From assembly GCF_000214415.1 (NCBI RefSeq), contig NC_015562.1, forward strand, positions 1,403,130 to 1,467,129: 64,000 bases of DNA. The letters run 5' to 3'. This document shows, one piece after another, positions 43,338-52,856 of the stretch (positions within the stretch are counted from its first letter, which is position 1; each line of letters starts with the position of its first letter). This DNA comes from Methanotorris igneus Kol 5 (GTDB taxonomy: Archaea; AGJL01; Methanococci; Methanococcales; Methanococcaceae). The notes beneath the pieces were generated by a model that was not told the origin of the DNA, did not search any database, and worked only from the letters and a program-made list of their open reading frames with translations. A program made the position numbers and the translations under genes.

Positions 43338-44552
43338 GTGGAACCTTTGCAGGGTTGTAGAATGATTGGTGCCGTTAGGGCATTTAATGGAATACTTGAT
43401 GGATATATAATACTTCACTCACCACCGGGATGTCACTCTGGTGTGATGATGTTGGAAGTTTTACAGGATAACAGTGATTGGAGAGTTGCAGTTTCTGGAA
43501 TGCATCAAAGGGATTTGGTTTATGGTGCAGAGAACAAGTGTTTATTGGCAATAAAAAAGGTATATGAGACTATTAAACCAAATTTTATTGTTGTTATGGA
43601 TTGCTGTTCATCTGGTATTTTAGGGGAAGATTTAGAAAGTGTTGTGAATATGGCAAAGAGGGAGATTGGCGAAGATATGGATATAATCTATTTTAGTGGA
43701 GCAGGATACCACAGTTTGGCGTATTTGGGTTATGAAGAAGCATTAAAATCATTAGTTCAATTTATGGAACAAAAAGAAACCATTCCAAACTCAATAAATT
43801 TAATTGGCATAAAAATAGATGATTTCAAAGCTAAGGAAGATATTGAAGAAATAAAAAGAATTTGTAGCAATGCAGGAGTTAATATAAATTCTATTTTAAC
43901 CTGCGACACTTTCGATTCAATAAAGAATGCTCCAAATGCTGAATTAAATGTCGTCTTTGGAGATGGAATTAAATTGGCAGAATTAATGAAAAAGAAATTT
44001 GACATCCCATATGTTGTTGTTGATTATCCATATGGCTTAAATGGAACCTTGGAGTTTTTAAACTCGCTAAATGAGTATGTTAATGTTGATTTTAAGTTTG
44101 TTGAAGAGGAAAAGAAGAGGATAATCAAAACTGTTGAAAAGGTTCAGTTCTATTTAAAAGGATTCTACGGCATGAACTCCGCAGTAGTTGGAGATTATAA
44201 GGCATTTGGATTTGCCAAATTTTTGTCTGATGAGATTGGGTTTGACATTGATACCTTGGGAATTTCAAAATTTTACAATATCGACAGCAAAATAAAGGAA
44301 ATTAAGCATATCGTGGAAAATGTTGTTATAGACGACAGAAAGGAACTGGAAGATAAAATTATGGAAAATGATATTGAGATACTGTTTGGTTCCAGTTATG
44401 AAAAGAAAATAGCACAAAATAAAAACATACCATTAATAAGGTTCTCCTATCCAGTGGTTGATGAAATATCTTTAAGTAATACTCCACTTGCTGGATTTAG
44501 GGGTGTTTCTGTAATTATTGAAAGAATTATAAATGAAATTATAAAAGCATAA
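43338..44552 (+). CDS. Nitrogenase-like component 1 subunit, NifK-like
   Basis: This 404-residue protein belongs to the nitrogenase component 1 superfamily (NifD/K/E/N, BchN/B, CfbD). Cys7 (EPLQGCRM), Cys32 (ILHSPPGCHSG) and Cys89/Cys90 (VVMDCCSSGILGED) occupy the positions of the P-cluster ligands, and the C-terminal GFRGVSVIIERI resembles the end of NifK/NifN. It is much shorter than true NifK (about 510-520 residues) and lacks its N-terminal extension. The start is GTG four bases after GGTGAT. It overlaps or abuts the NifD-like gene. The presence of both a K-like and a D-like subunit distinguishes it from homodimeric CfbD. The reaction is unknown. Confidence 0.82.
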   Translation: MEPLQGCRMIGAVRAFNGILDGYIILHSPPGCHSGVMMLEVLQDNSDWRVAVSGMHQRDLVYGAENKCLLAIKKVYETIKPNFIVVMDCCSSGILGEDLESVVNMAKREIGEDMDIIYFSGAGYHSLAYLGYEEALKSLVQFMEQKETIPNSINLIGIKIDDFKAKEDIEEIKRICSNAGVNINSILTCDTFDSIKNAPNAELNVVFGDGIKLAELMKKKFDIPYVVVDYPYGLNGTLEFLNSLNEYVNVDFKFVEEEKKRIIKTVEKVQFYLKGFYGMNSAVVGDYKAFGFAKFLSDEIGFDIDTLGISKFYNIDSKIKEIKHIVENVVIDDRKELEDKIMENDIEILFGSSYEKKIAQNKNIPLIRFSYPVVDEISLSNTPLAGFRGVSVIIERIINEIIKA

Positions 44553-44563
44553 TGGGTGGCGAT

Positions 44564-45967
44564 ATGCAGTATAAAGAACAGAAAATAAGGATTTGTTCAA
44601 ACCTTCCACTGCATAGGCAAAGCGGTATTCCTGGAAAGGTTTGTGGGGCTTTAAGGATTGCAAATCAAATAAAAGGATGTATCCCAATACTCCATTCACC
44701 AGTAGGCTGTGCATTTCAAAGGAAGATAAACACTTTTGCACCTTATGAGATAACCTATAATTTACCTTGCACAAATTTAACAGAGGTTGATACAGTTTAT
44801 GGCGGTCATGAGAAATTGGTAGAAAAGATTTTAGAGGTTAATAAAAAATACCATCCTGAACTCATATTAATTATCTCAACATGTGCCCCAGATTTGATTG
44901 GAGAGGACTACGATATTACATTGGATGAAGTCAGAGATATGATTGATGCAAAAATTATATATGACACAGGAAATGCAAAGAGAGCTCCCGTTGGCATGCA
45001 AAGTGTATTATATTCATTAGCCACTCAGGTAATGGAGGAACAGGATAAAATTGAAAAAAGTCTGAATATCTGCAAACTTTCATACCATAGAACAGATTTA
45101 GTTGATGAATTTGTAGATATTTTGAAAGAGATGGGAGCTCATGTCAATGGAGTTTATTTCAACAACAACACCGTTGAAGATATAAAAAACATTCCAAGGG
45201 CTGAGCTCAATTTGGTAGATTTTCCAGCAGATTGGGTTTTGTATGTTGAGAAGAAATTTGGGACAAAATATCTTGTACCTCCCCGGCTGAAAATAGAGGA
45301 CTCTCTAACAACCTTAAATGGATTTGCCAAATATTTGTATGCTATTGCTGATATCTTAGATTTAGATACTAATGTGATTGAAAAAAGAAAAAAGGAAGCA
45401 GATGAAAAACTTGAAAAATATAGGAATAAATTAAAAGGTAAAAAAATAGCAAGTGGATTTTCAGTTCATGGGGGAGCAATGCAAACATTGATTGAAGATG
45501 TAGGAATGGAATGCCCTGTTTTAATATTAAAAACTAGAAGAATGAGTTTAATGATGAAAGAAAATGCTATTAAGCATATATCCAATTCAATGATAAGATT
45601 TATTGAAAATCATCAAGGATATGCCCCAGAAGTATTGATAAATCCAACTACTGAGGAAGAAATAAAGGCAATGAAGGAACATGGTATTGAATTGTGCGTA
45701 GGTGGAATGGAAAATAACATGTTTGAATATTTAAGAAACGGCATAAAATTATTCGATATGAGGAGGATGATGCAGATATCAAAAATGGGTTTTAGCAATT
45801 CTATAAATATAGCAAGGGAGGCCTATAAAATCATCTCCAAAGAACCAAAATCACACTTACTATTGGGAAATATAGATTATTCAATGAAATATCCAAGTTT
45901 ATCAAACTACTGGGCAAACATTGTTGATATATTCCAAACATGCTGGTATTGTGATTATAAGGACTGA
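44564..45967 (+). CDS. Nitrogenase-like component 1 subunit, NifD-like
   Basis: This protein of about 467 residues, numbered from the ATG behind GGGTGGCGAT, has Cys27 (GIPGKVCGALRIA), Cys49 (LHSPVGCAFQRK) and Cys107 (IISTCAPDLIGEDYD). The NifD-type LPCTNLTEVDTVYGGHEKL comes between the second and third. These match the three P-cluster cysteines of NifD. In the second half FSVHGGAMQTLIEDVGMECPVLILKTRR and GIELCVGGMENNMFEYLRNGIKLFDMRR replace the FeMo-cofactor region. The exact Cys/His cofactor ligands of NifD are not evident. Together with the K-like subunit it should form a heterotetramer that reduces an unidentified substrate or carries an unidentified cofactor. Confidence 0.82.
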   Translation: MQYKEQKIRICSNLPLHRQSGIPGKVCGALRIANQIKGCIPILHSPVGCAFQRKINTFAPYEITYNLPCTNLTEVDTVYGGHEKLVEKILEVNKKYHPELILIISTCAPDLIGEDYDITLDEVRDMIDAKIIYDTGNAKRAPVGMQSVLYSLATQVMEEQDKIEKSLNICKLSYHRTDLVDEFVDILKEMGAHVNGVYFNNNTVEDIKNIPRAELNLVDFPADWVLYVEKKFGTKYLVPPRLKIEDSLTTLNGFAKYLYAIADILDLDTNVIEKRKKEADEKLEKYRNKLKGKKIASGFSVHGGAMQTLIEDVGMECPVLILKTRRMSLMMKENAIKHISNSMIRFIENHQGYAPEVLINPTTEEEIKAMKEHGIELCVGGMENNMFEYLRNGIKLFDMRRMMQISKMGFSNSINIAREAYKIISKEPKSHLLLGNIDYSMKYPSLSNYWANIVDIFQTCWYCDYKD

Positions 45968-46006
45968 TCAAAATTATTTTATAAAAATAAGAATAAGGGT
46001 GGTATT

Positions 46007-46879
46007 TTGAAACAGATCGCTTTTTATGGGAAAGGGGGAATTGGTAAATCGACGACTGTCTGTAATATAGCGGCGGCATTGGCAGATGAGGGGAAAAGGG
46101 TTATGGTTGTTGGTTGTGATCCGAAGCATGATTGTACATCGAATTTAAGGGGAGGAGAAGAGATTCCAACGGTTTTAGATACGTTGAGGGAGAAGGGTAT
46201 GGAGAAACTCAGTTTGGAGGATGCAATAGAGGGAAAAAAGATTGAAATGGATGAGATTGTTTATAAGGGATATAAGGGTATTTATTGTATTGAGGCAGGG
46301 GGTCCTAAACCGGGTTATGGGTGTGCTGGGAGGGGTGTTATTGTTGCTATTGATTTGTTAAAGAAGATGAATGTTTTTGAAGAGTTGGGAGTTGATGTTG
46401 TTTTATATGATGTCCTTGGGGATGTTGTTTGCGGTGGATTCGCGATGCCTTTGAGGATGGGGTTGGCTGAGCAAATTTATATTGTTACTTCTTCCGATTA
46501 CATGGCTATGTATGCTGCAAACAATATTTGCAGAGGGATGAAAGAATTTGCAAAAAGAGGTGGAAGTAGGTTAGGTGGTTTAATTTATAACGTTAGGGGT
46601 TCTTTGGATGCGGAGGATATTGTTACTGAGTTTGCTAAAAAATTGGGAACTGAGATTATTGGTAAAATTCCAAATTCTTTGTTAATTGCTGAGGCGGAGA
46701 TTGAGGGTAAGACGGTTATTGAATATGCCCCAGACAGTGAGATTGCATCAATTTATAGAGAACTTGCTAAGAAGATTTACAAAAATAAAAATGGAGTTAT
46801 CCCAAATCCATTGGAAAACAAGGAATTAATGCAAATTGGATTGGCTATTAAGGAAAGGATTAAAAAAATGAGGAACTAA
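46007..46879 (+). CDS. NifH-like iron protein (nitrogenase reductase family)
   Basis: This 290-residue ATP-dependent electron donor has the P-loop GKGGIGKST (residues 8-16), [10 protein letters not shown], the 4Fe-4S cysteines Cys106 (GYGCAGRG) and Cys142 (VVCGGFAMP), and [12 protein letters not shown] switch residues. It is closest in style to NifH/NflH. The start is TTG after GGTGGTATT, 40 bases after the NifD-like gene, so the three genes form a K-D-H operon. It would deliver electrons to the upstream component 1. It could be a CfbC-type protein for F430 synthesis, but the paired K and D genes argue for another reaction. Confidence 0.9.
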   Translation: MKQIAFYGKGGIGKSTTVCNIAAALADEGKRVMVVGCDPKHDCTSNLRGGEEIPTVLDTLREKGMEKLSLEDAIEGKKIEMDEIVYKGYKGIYCIEAGGPKPGYGCAGRGVIVAIDLLKKMNVFEELGVDVVLYDVLGDVVCGGFAMPLRMGLAEQIYIVTSSDYMAMYAANNICRGMKEFAKRGGSRLGGLIYNVRGSLDAEDIVTEFAKKLGTEIIGKIPNSLLIAEAEIEGKTVIEYAPDSEIASIYRELAKKIYKNKNGVIPNPLENKELMQIGLAIKERIKKMRN

Positions 46880-46975
46880 TTTAGTGTTAATTTATTCGCA
46901 AATTAATCTTATTTACAACATTTTTATTTCATTGTTATTTATTTATATTTACTAAAATGCATAAGGGCGATACCA

Positions 46976-47902
46976 TTGGATGTATTATCCTATTTAACTC
47001 AAACAATCCTTTTATCATCAGTTGGGATTATTATTGCAGGAATCATTGAAGAAACAAATCTATTGTCCATAATTAAGAAAATAACAAAACCATTGTGTTT
47101 AATCTCAAATTTACCTGAAGAATGTGTAGTGGCGTTATTAGGGAATTTTATAAATCCAACAGTTGGAAAATCCATGCTTGCCAAATTCTACAAAGAAAAT
47201 AAAATAAATAGTAGGGAAACTATAGTTACAACAATAATTAGTCCATTACCAATAATTTTAGGGGAAAGCATATTTAGAGTGCAACTACCCCTTGCAATTG
47301 TTCTCCTTGGATATAAATTAGGGACAATATACGTGCTTTTTAATATGCTTTCTGGATTTTTAATGGCTTTAATTGGAATTATATATTCGAATATCGCTTT
47401 TGAAAGAAAATTTTTAAACATCGATACCAACAACAATGAAAAAATTATATTTAATAGGGCTGTTATTACAAAAGGCATAAAAAAATCTATAAAACTTCTA
47501 AAAAAAGTAATTCCTATGATTGTAATATTTACATTACTAATACATTGCCTAATGACTTTTGGTTTAATAGATATTATAAAAGAGATATTCACACCAATAT
47601 TTAGCATATTGGATTTACCGGGAGAAGCAGTAATGGTTTTAGTTGCAAATTTTGCCCATTTCTCCGCAGGATATGCTACTGTGAGTATTTTGATAAAGAA
47701 TGGTGTGTTAAATGAGAAGCAGGCACTACTAACGCTGTTAATTGGAAATATAATTGGAATAACCATGATATATTTAAAGCACTCTATAGGGACTTATGTT
47801 GCATTATTTGGTAGATTTGGCTTAAAATTAGCCATGATTAATTATACAATATCGATAATTATAAAAATTTTTTTAATAATGCTCATAATGTTAATGTTCT
47901 AA
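46976..47902 (+). CDS. Nucleoside-recognition (gate) domain membrane protein
   Basis: This protein of 308 residues has about eight hydrophobic segments and two gate-domain halves (LGNFINPTVGKSMLAKFYKENKI at about residue 60; LVANFAHFSAGYATVSILIKNGVL at about 220). Proteins of this pfam07670 type include nucleoside and spore-maturation transport proteins, but archaeal members are uncharacterised. The start is TTG after GGGCGATACCA. It is downstream of the nitrogenase-like genes on the same strand, separated by 96 bases, and a functional link is uncertain. Confidence 0.8.
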   Translation: MDVLSYLTQTILLSSVGIIIAGIIEETNLLSIIKKITKPLCLISNLPEECVVALLGNFINPTVGKSMLAKFYKENKINSRETIVTTIISPLPIILGESIFRVQLPLAIVLLGYKLGTIYVLFNMLSGFLMALIGIIYSNIAFERKFLNIDTNNNEKIIFNRAVITKGIKKSIKLLKKVIPMIVIFTLLIHCLMTFGLIDIIKEIFTPIFSILDLPGEAVMVLVANFAHFSAGYATVSILIKNGVLNEKQALLTLLIGNIIGITMIYLKHSIGTYVALFGRFGLKLAMINYTISIIIKIFLIMLIMLMF

Positions 47903-47986
47903 AAATTAAAAATTAAAATAACTGAGGTCAGGAAATGGTTCTCTTCATAATCAGCACATCGATGTCTCATCATCCCTCATTATATT

Positions 47987-48107
47987 TATAGTCTCGGACA
48001 GAAATTATATGGCAAAACCTTGTTTTGTCATTAAATTTTGGTTTTGAATATAAAACCATAATAATTTTCCAATGGTAATTTTCCACTTATTAACGTCCGG
48101 GACTATA
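47987..48107. mobile_element. 121-bp inverted-repeat element (MITE-like)
   Basis: The gap of about 326 bases before cbiF contains TATAGTCTCGGAC at 47987-47999 and, in inverse orientation, GTCCGGGACTATA at 48095-48107 (12 of 13 match). The interior is A/T-rich with short self-complementary pieces and no gene. This could be a miniature transposable element or a structured RNA. The rest of the gap shows no gene. Confidence 0.4.
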
Positions 48108-48228
48108 ATACAATACAACAGAGGAACATGAACACCACTTATAACGCAAACGATTATACAATATCCAAATACATAGTCATCCTCGATTTTTGTAATGGAT
48201 TATGTCATATAAAAACTTGAGGGAGAAA

Positions 48229-48999
48229 ATGGATGATTGTAAAAAAGTAGTCATTGTAGGTGCAGGTCCAGGAGACCCAGAGTTGATAACATTAAAGGGA
48301 AAAAAGGCAATAGAAAATGCAGATGTAATAATATACGCTGGTTCATTGGTTAATAAAGAACTTTTGAAATACAACAAAAAGAACGCAAGGATATATAACA
48401 GTGCAACAATGGATTTGGAAGAAATAGTTAAAATTATGGTTGAAAATGTCAAAAAAGGCCTAAATGTTGTTAGATTGCACACAGGGGATCCCTCCATTTA
48501 TGGGGCAATTAAGGAGCAGATTGATGAGTTAAAAAAGCATGGCATAGATGTTGAAATAATTCCTGGAGTTACCTCATTATTTGCTGCAGCAGCATCCTTA
48601 AAGGTAGAACTTACTTTGCCAGATGTTTCCCAAACAGTAATCATTACAAGACCAGAAGGAAGGACTCCAATGCCAGAGAAGGAAAAATTAAGGGATTTAG
48701 CAAAGCACAATGCAACAATGGCAATATATTTGGGAGTTTCAATGATTGACAAGGTTTGCAGAGAGTTGATAGAAGGGGGTTACAAAGAAGATACGCCTGT
48801 TGCAGTGGTTTATCATGCATCATGGGAAGATGAAAAGATTATTGTTGGAACTTTGAAGGATATAGCAGAGAAGGTTAAAAAAGAAGGCATAAAAAAGACA
48901 GCCCTAATTATTGTTGGAGAGGTTTTAAATCCAAGACATTATGCATATTCAAAACTTTACGATAAAGAATTTGAGCATGAATATAGGAAAAAGAAATAA
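48229..48999 (+). CDS. cbiF: Cobalt-precorrin-4 C11-methyltransferase (CbiF/CobM)
   Basis: This 256-residue enzyme methylates C11 of cobalt-precorrin-4 in the anaerobic corrin pathway, which supplies the corrinoid used with the CO dehydrogenase complex. Motifs are VGAGPGDPELITLKG (residues 10-24), IIYAGSLVNKELL, HTGDPSIYGAIKEQIDEL (about 86-103), PGVTSLFAAAASLKVELTLP and ITRPEGRTPMPEKE. I preferred the ATG at 48229 because GAGGGAG precedes it; 48202 is an alternative in-frame start. It stands alone rather than in a cobalamin operon. Confidence 0.93.
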   Translation: MDDCKKVVIVGAGPGDPELITLKGKKAIENADVIIYAGSLVNKELLKYNKKNARIYNSATMDLEEIVKIMVENVKKGLNVVRLHTGDPSIYGAIKEQIDELKKHGIDVEIIPGVTSLFAAAASLKVELTLPDVSQTVIITRPEGRTPMPEKEKLRDLAKHNATMAIYLGVSMIDKVCRELIEGGYKEDTPVAVVYHASWEDEKIIVGTLKDIAEKVKKEGIKKTALIIVGEVLNPRHYAYSKLYDKEFEHEYRKKK

Positions 49000-49033
49000 T
49001 CAAAAAAGTTAATTTACTTAATTTCCTAATTAT

Positions 49034-49237
49034 TTATTCATTTTCAATCTCCTCAATTTTTTCAAGTATTATCCTCAAATCTGTCTTTTTTGTTATATCC
49101 TTCTCTTCCTTAAGGAGGTTGTTTATCTTTTCTTTTAACTCCTCTAAATCCTTTGAATTCAATATAAGTTCTTTTGCATATTCCAAGTTTGACACATAAG
49201 GCAAGGCCTCAGTCAAAACCAATTCTAATTTATCCAT
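49034..49237 (-). CDS. Small coiled-coil-like protein of unknown function
   Basis: This 67-residue protein (MDKLELVLTEALPYVSN at the start) is predicted mostly helical and rich in Glu, Lys and Leu, ending ILEKIEEIENE. I do not recognise it. The ATG follows GAGGGATAAT, which overlaps the stop of the DUF2304 gene, so the two are translationally coupled. It probably works with that membrane protein. Confidence 0.65.
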   Translation of the reverse strand: MDKLELVLTEALPYVSNLEYAKELILNSKDLEELKEKINNLLKEEKDITKKTDLRIILEKIEEIENE

Positions 49238-49238
49238 A

Positions 49239-49589
49239 TTATCCCTCATTTTTATCTTTTGGTTCATATCTATCTTTAATTGCTATTTCCCTAACGACCT
49301 TCGTAATTTCTCTCTCCAAATGTTCCATTTTTGCATACATCCTATATATTAAGTAGAATAGGGCTACTATGCTTAGGTAAATTATAGCATCTACACCCCT
49401 CCCTACACCAAGAACCCTTGCTAAGTAATCAAGTGTTTGAGGAAATACCAATACAACAACAACCAAAGTCCAAACAAATATCCAAAATATTCCTTCATCC
49501 AAGTTCATGTTCCTATTCCTTATCTGCAAAATAACTCTTGATAATGCAAACAATGCAAACAATATTCCAAATATTTGTATAATTTCCAT
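49239..49589 (-). CDS. DUF2304 family membrane protein
   Basis: This 116-residue protein has three hydrophobic segments (residues 3-20, 35-52, 67-84) and the DUF2304 pattern LDEGIFWIFVWTLVVVVLVFPQTLDYLARVLGVGRGVDAIIYLSIVALF. A charged helical tail (MEHLEREITKVVREI) follows. In other organisms DUF2304 genes lie next to glycosyltransferases, but none is adjacent here. The ATG follows GGAGGGATACGT. It is divergent from pyrB. Confidence 0.8.
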   Translation of the reverse strand: MEIIQIFGILFALFALSRVILQIRNRNMNLDEGIFWIFVWTLVVVVLVFPQTLDYLARVLGVGRGVDAIIYLSIVALFYLIYRMYAKMEHLEREITKVVREIAIKDRYEPKDKNEG

Positions 49590-49723
49590 ACGTATCCCTC
49601 CTATGAAAAGATATGGATGGAGCGAAGTATCCTATTTCTTTGATGAAACTTTTTAAAAATTTCACTGAATCTCATAACATCCCACCGTATTAGGAATAAA
49701 TATAAAATAAAGCCTATAAATAA

Positions 49724-50656
<933 letters not shown>

Positions 50657-50782
50657 CCAATATCTATGTTTTATTTATTAGTTAAGGTATTTTGTCAGTA
50701 GTTAATTTTTTATATTATAAATTCAATAAAACTTTTGGCTCGCATGGCAAAGTATATATATGTCTCTTTTTTATTATTGGGT

Positions 50783-50933
50783 TATAGTTGTTTGCATATA
50801 AATAATATAAATACATAAATATAAATAAAATTTGAAAAATGTGGTTCTTTATTAAAAATTTTACCTTCATTTGTCATTCTTATAAAAGAATTGTGCAATT
50901 AAATAAATGCAAGAAATTCCACAAACAACTATA
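50783..50933. mobile_element. 151-bp inverted-repeat element of the TATAGTTGT family
   Basis: The 353-base gap between pyrB and rps8e contains TATAGTTGTTTG (50783-50794) and its exact inverse CAAACAACTATA (50922-50933). The interior is A/T-rich without a gene. The ends resemble the repeats at 56207, 58268 and 58505. The right end lies 13 bases upstream of the rps8e TATA box. The remaining bases of the gap show only the promoter. Confidence 0.45.
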
Positions 50934-50946
50934 CTTCAAGTTAAAG

Positions 50947-50955
50947 TTTATATAT
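50947..50955 (+). promoter_or_regulatory. Promoter of the S8e gene
   Basis: TTTATATAT lies about 60 bases upstream of the S8e ATG. Transcription would start near 50978, leaving a short leader that contains TTTAGGGTG as ribosome binding site. Confidence 0.5.
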
Positions 50956-51009
50956 CCCAATGGGAATAAACAATCTACTAACTACTTAAAACAGGTTTAG
51001 GGTGTTAAT

Positions 51010-51399
51010 ATGGGAGTATGGCAAGGAAAGAGTAGAAGAAAGCCAACAGGTGGAAAATACAAAATGGCAAGAAAAAAGAGAAAGTATGAAATGGGAAGAG
51101 AACCAACAGAAACACTTTTATCAGAAGAAATAAGGATGAAAATTATTAGATGTAGAGGAGGAAATAGAAAAGTTAGATTATTAAGAACAAACTATGCAAA
51201 CGTTTTAGACCCAAAAACAGGAGTTTGTAAAAAAGTTGCAATTAAAACCGTAGTTGACAACCAAGCAAACAAACACTACATCAGAAGAAACATCATTACA
51301 AAAGGAGCAATTATTGAAACAGAGTTAGGTTTAGCAAAAGTAACATCAAGACCAGGACAAGACGGAGTTGTCAACGCTGTTTTAATTGAGCAACAATAA
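51010..51399 (+). CDS. rps8e: 30S ribosomal protein S8e
   Basis: This 129-residue basic protein of the small ribosomal subunit starts [18 protein letters not shown] and contains [12 protein letters not shown] and [22 protein letters not shown], all typical of archaeal S8e. Family members contact the 16S rRNA. It is a single gene with its own promoter, and a T-rich run follows it. Confidence 0.97.
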   Translation: MGVWQGKSRRKPTGGKYKMARKKRKYEMGREPTETLLSEEIRMKIIRCRGGNRKVRLLRTNYANVLDPKTGVCKKVAIKTVVDNQANKHYIRRNIITKGAIIETELGLAKVTSRPGQDGVVNAVLIEQQ

Positions 51400-51405
51400 G
51401 ATGAA

Positions 51406-51424
51406 TTTCTATTTTTTATTTTTC
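51406..51424 (+). terminator. T-rich terminator after S8e
   Basis: The stretch TTTCTATTTTTTATTTTTC follows the S8e stop within ten bases, as expected for an archaeal oligo-T termination site. Confidence 0.4.
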
Positions 51425-51546
51425 GTCATAATTCTTAATTTTTTACATTATCCAAATCTAAAAATTTAAATAAATGAATAAATTATTTTAAATAAATAAT
51501 CCATGCTTAATTATGTTTATGTGTTGTGTATAGTATTGGTGAGAAA

Positions 51547-52557
51547 ATGTTATTGGAAAGGTATCTAAAAGTTTCTGAAAATAAACTACCAGCAAAATTT
51601 TTAATCTCAAAATCAATAAAGGTTGACAATTTTGCTAAGAAAGATATTGACGAACTTTGGGAAATGCATAAAAATGCAATGGATGAATTTAAAGAAACAA
51701 CAAATATAAAGGACATTAAAATAACCCATCCCAATTTGTTGGACTTAAAGATAGAGATAGCAAAGAAAATCTTTGAAAATTGTCATTTTTGTGAGCATAA
51801 GTGTTATGTAAATAGAAAGAAAGAGTTGGGATTTTGTAAAATTGGAGAAAGTTATTATTCATCCGAATTTTTGCACTATGGTGAAGAGGACGTTTTAATA
51901 CCTTCCCACACAATATTTTTTTGTGGATGCAATTTTAAATGTGTATTTTGCCAAAATTGGGAAATTTCACAGATTTATTTTGAGAATCTTCCAGTTGAAA
52001 ACTACTGCAAAAAAGTTAACCGCAAACTAATGGCAAAGATTATAGAGGAAAAAAGAGCAATATCCAAAAACGTAAATTTTGTGGGAGGGGAGCCAACGCC
52101 CCACTTACTAACAATTTTGGAAATCCTAAGGCATGTTAATGTAAATATTCCAGTGGTGTGGAATTCAAATATGTATATGAGTGAGGAGGCAATGCATCTA
52201 TTAGATGGGGTCGTTGATTTATGGCTGAGTGATTTTAAGTTTGGAAATGATAGGTGTGCTGAGAGGTTATCTAAGATAAAAAATTACTGCAAAGTTGTAA
52301 AAAGAAACCACTTGATGATAAAGGGTGAAGATATTATAATTAGACACTTGGTTATGCCAAATCACTTAGAGTGTTGCACTGAGAGAATATTTAAGTGGAT
52401 TGGAAAGCATTTAGATGCAAAGGTAAATGTAATGTTCCAATACAGACCAGAATATAAAGCTATTCTTTATGAGGATATAGACAGAGCGTTAAATCATGAA
52501 GAGATGGCAAAAGCACTTTTGTTGGCTAAAAAATATGGGTTAGATACTGATATTTAA
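51547..52557 (+). CDS. Radical SAM protein, PflX-like (COG1313 type)
   Basis: This 336-residue radical SAM protein has the cluster motif CGCNFKCVFCQNW (about residues 125-137, CxxxCxxC). It is preceded by the zinc- or iron-type cysteine set CHFCEHKCYVNRKKELGFC (about 79-97), as in PflX/PflA-like proteins. The GGEPT motif (FVGGEPTPHLLTIL) follows. Substrates of this subfamily are unknown, though activation of glycyl radical enzymes has been proposed. The ATG at 51547 follows GGTGAGAAA. It is a single gene. Confidence 0.87.
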   Translation: MLLERYLKVSENKLPAKFLISKSIKVDNFAKKDIDELWEMHKNAMDEFKETTNIKDIKITHPNLLDLKIEIAKKIFENCHFCEHKCYVNRKKELGFCKIGESYYSSEFLHYGEEDVLIPSHTIFFCGCNFKCVFCQNWEISQIYFENLPVENYCKKVNRKLMAKIIEEKRAISKNVNFVGGEPTPHLLTILEILRHVNVNIPVVWNSNMYMSEEAMHLLDGVVDLWLSDFKFGNDRCAERLSKIKNYCKVVKRNHLMIKGEDIIIRHLVMPNHLECCTERIFKWIGKHLDAKVNVMFQYRPEYKAILYEDIDRALNHEEMAKALLLAKKYGLDTDI

Positions 52558-52586
52558 CAATAAAACATAATAATTGGGGAGTTAAT

Positions 52587-52652
52587 ATGAAAACTGCAAT
52601 AATATATATCTCTATCCATCATAAAAATACTGAAAAAAATGATTTATACTAA
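52587..52652 (+). pseudogene. Truncated flavodoxin N-terminus
   Basis: Behind a GGGGAG ribosome site an ATG opens MKTAIIYISIHHKNTEK, the usual first strand and phosphate-binding loop of a methanogen flavodoxin. It then stops after 21 codons (NDLY, TAA). No continuing flavodoxin sequence is seen in any frame in the 200 bases before lysS, so this is a deleted gene whose start survives. The rest of this 299-base gap is A/T-rich spacer. Confidence 0.5.
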
Positions 52653-52856
52653 AGTTATCTTATGTTTGAATTTTTGAATTATAGTTATGTACTTATTAGT
52701 GAACTTTTAATAGACCCTCTTTTCAATTTTAAATAATTTGACTAAAATTAGGGCAAAATTTTTATTTAAGATTGTGTTTATTTTGATAATTAACTATTTT
52801 TGTCTTTTAGGATAACCCATATAAATTTTAAAAAATTATATTAAGGAGGCGATGAC

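Noticed and set aside
43338-46879. Nitrogen-fixing nifHDK
   Set aside because: The proteins are too short, the cofactor-binding region differs, and nifE, nifN, nifB and the glnB-type genes are absent.
43338-46879. CfbCD of F430 synthesis
   Set aside because: CfbD is a single homodimeric subunit, whereas two different component 1 genes are present here. A phylogeny would be needed to exclude it fully.
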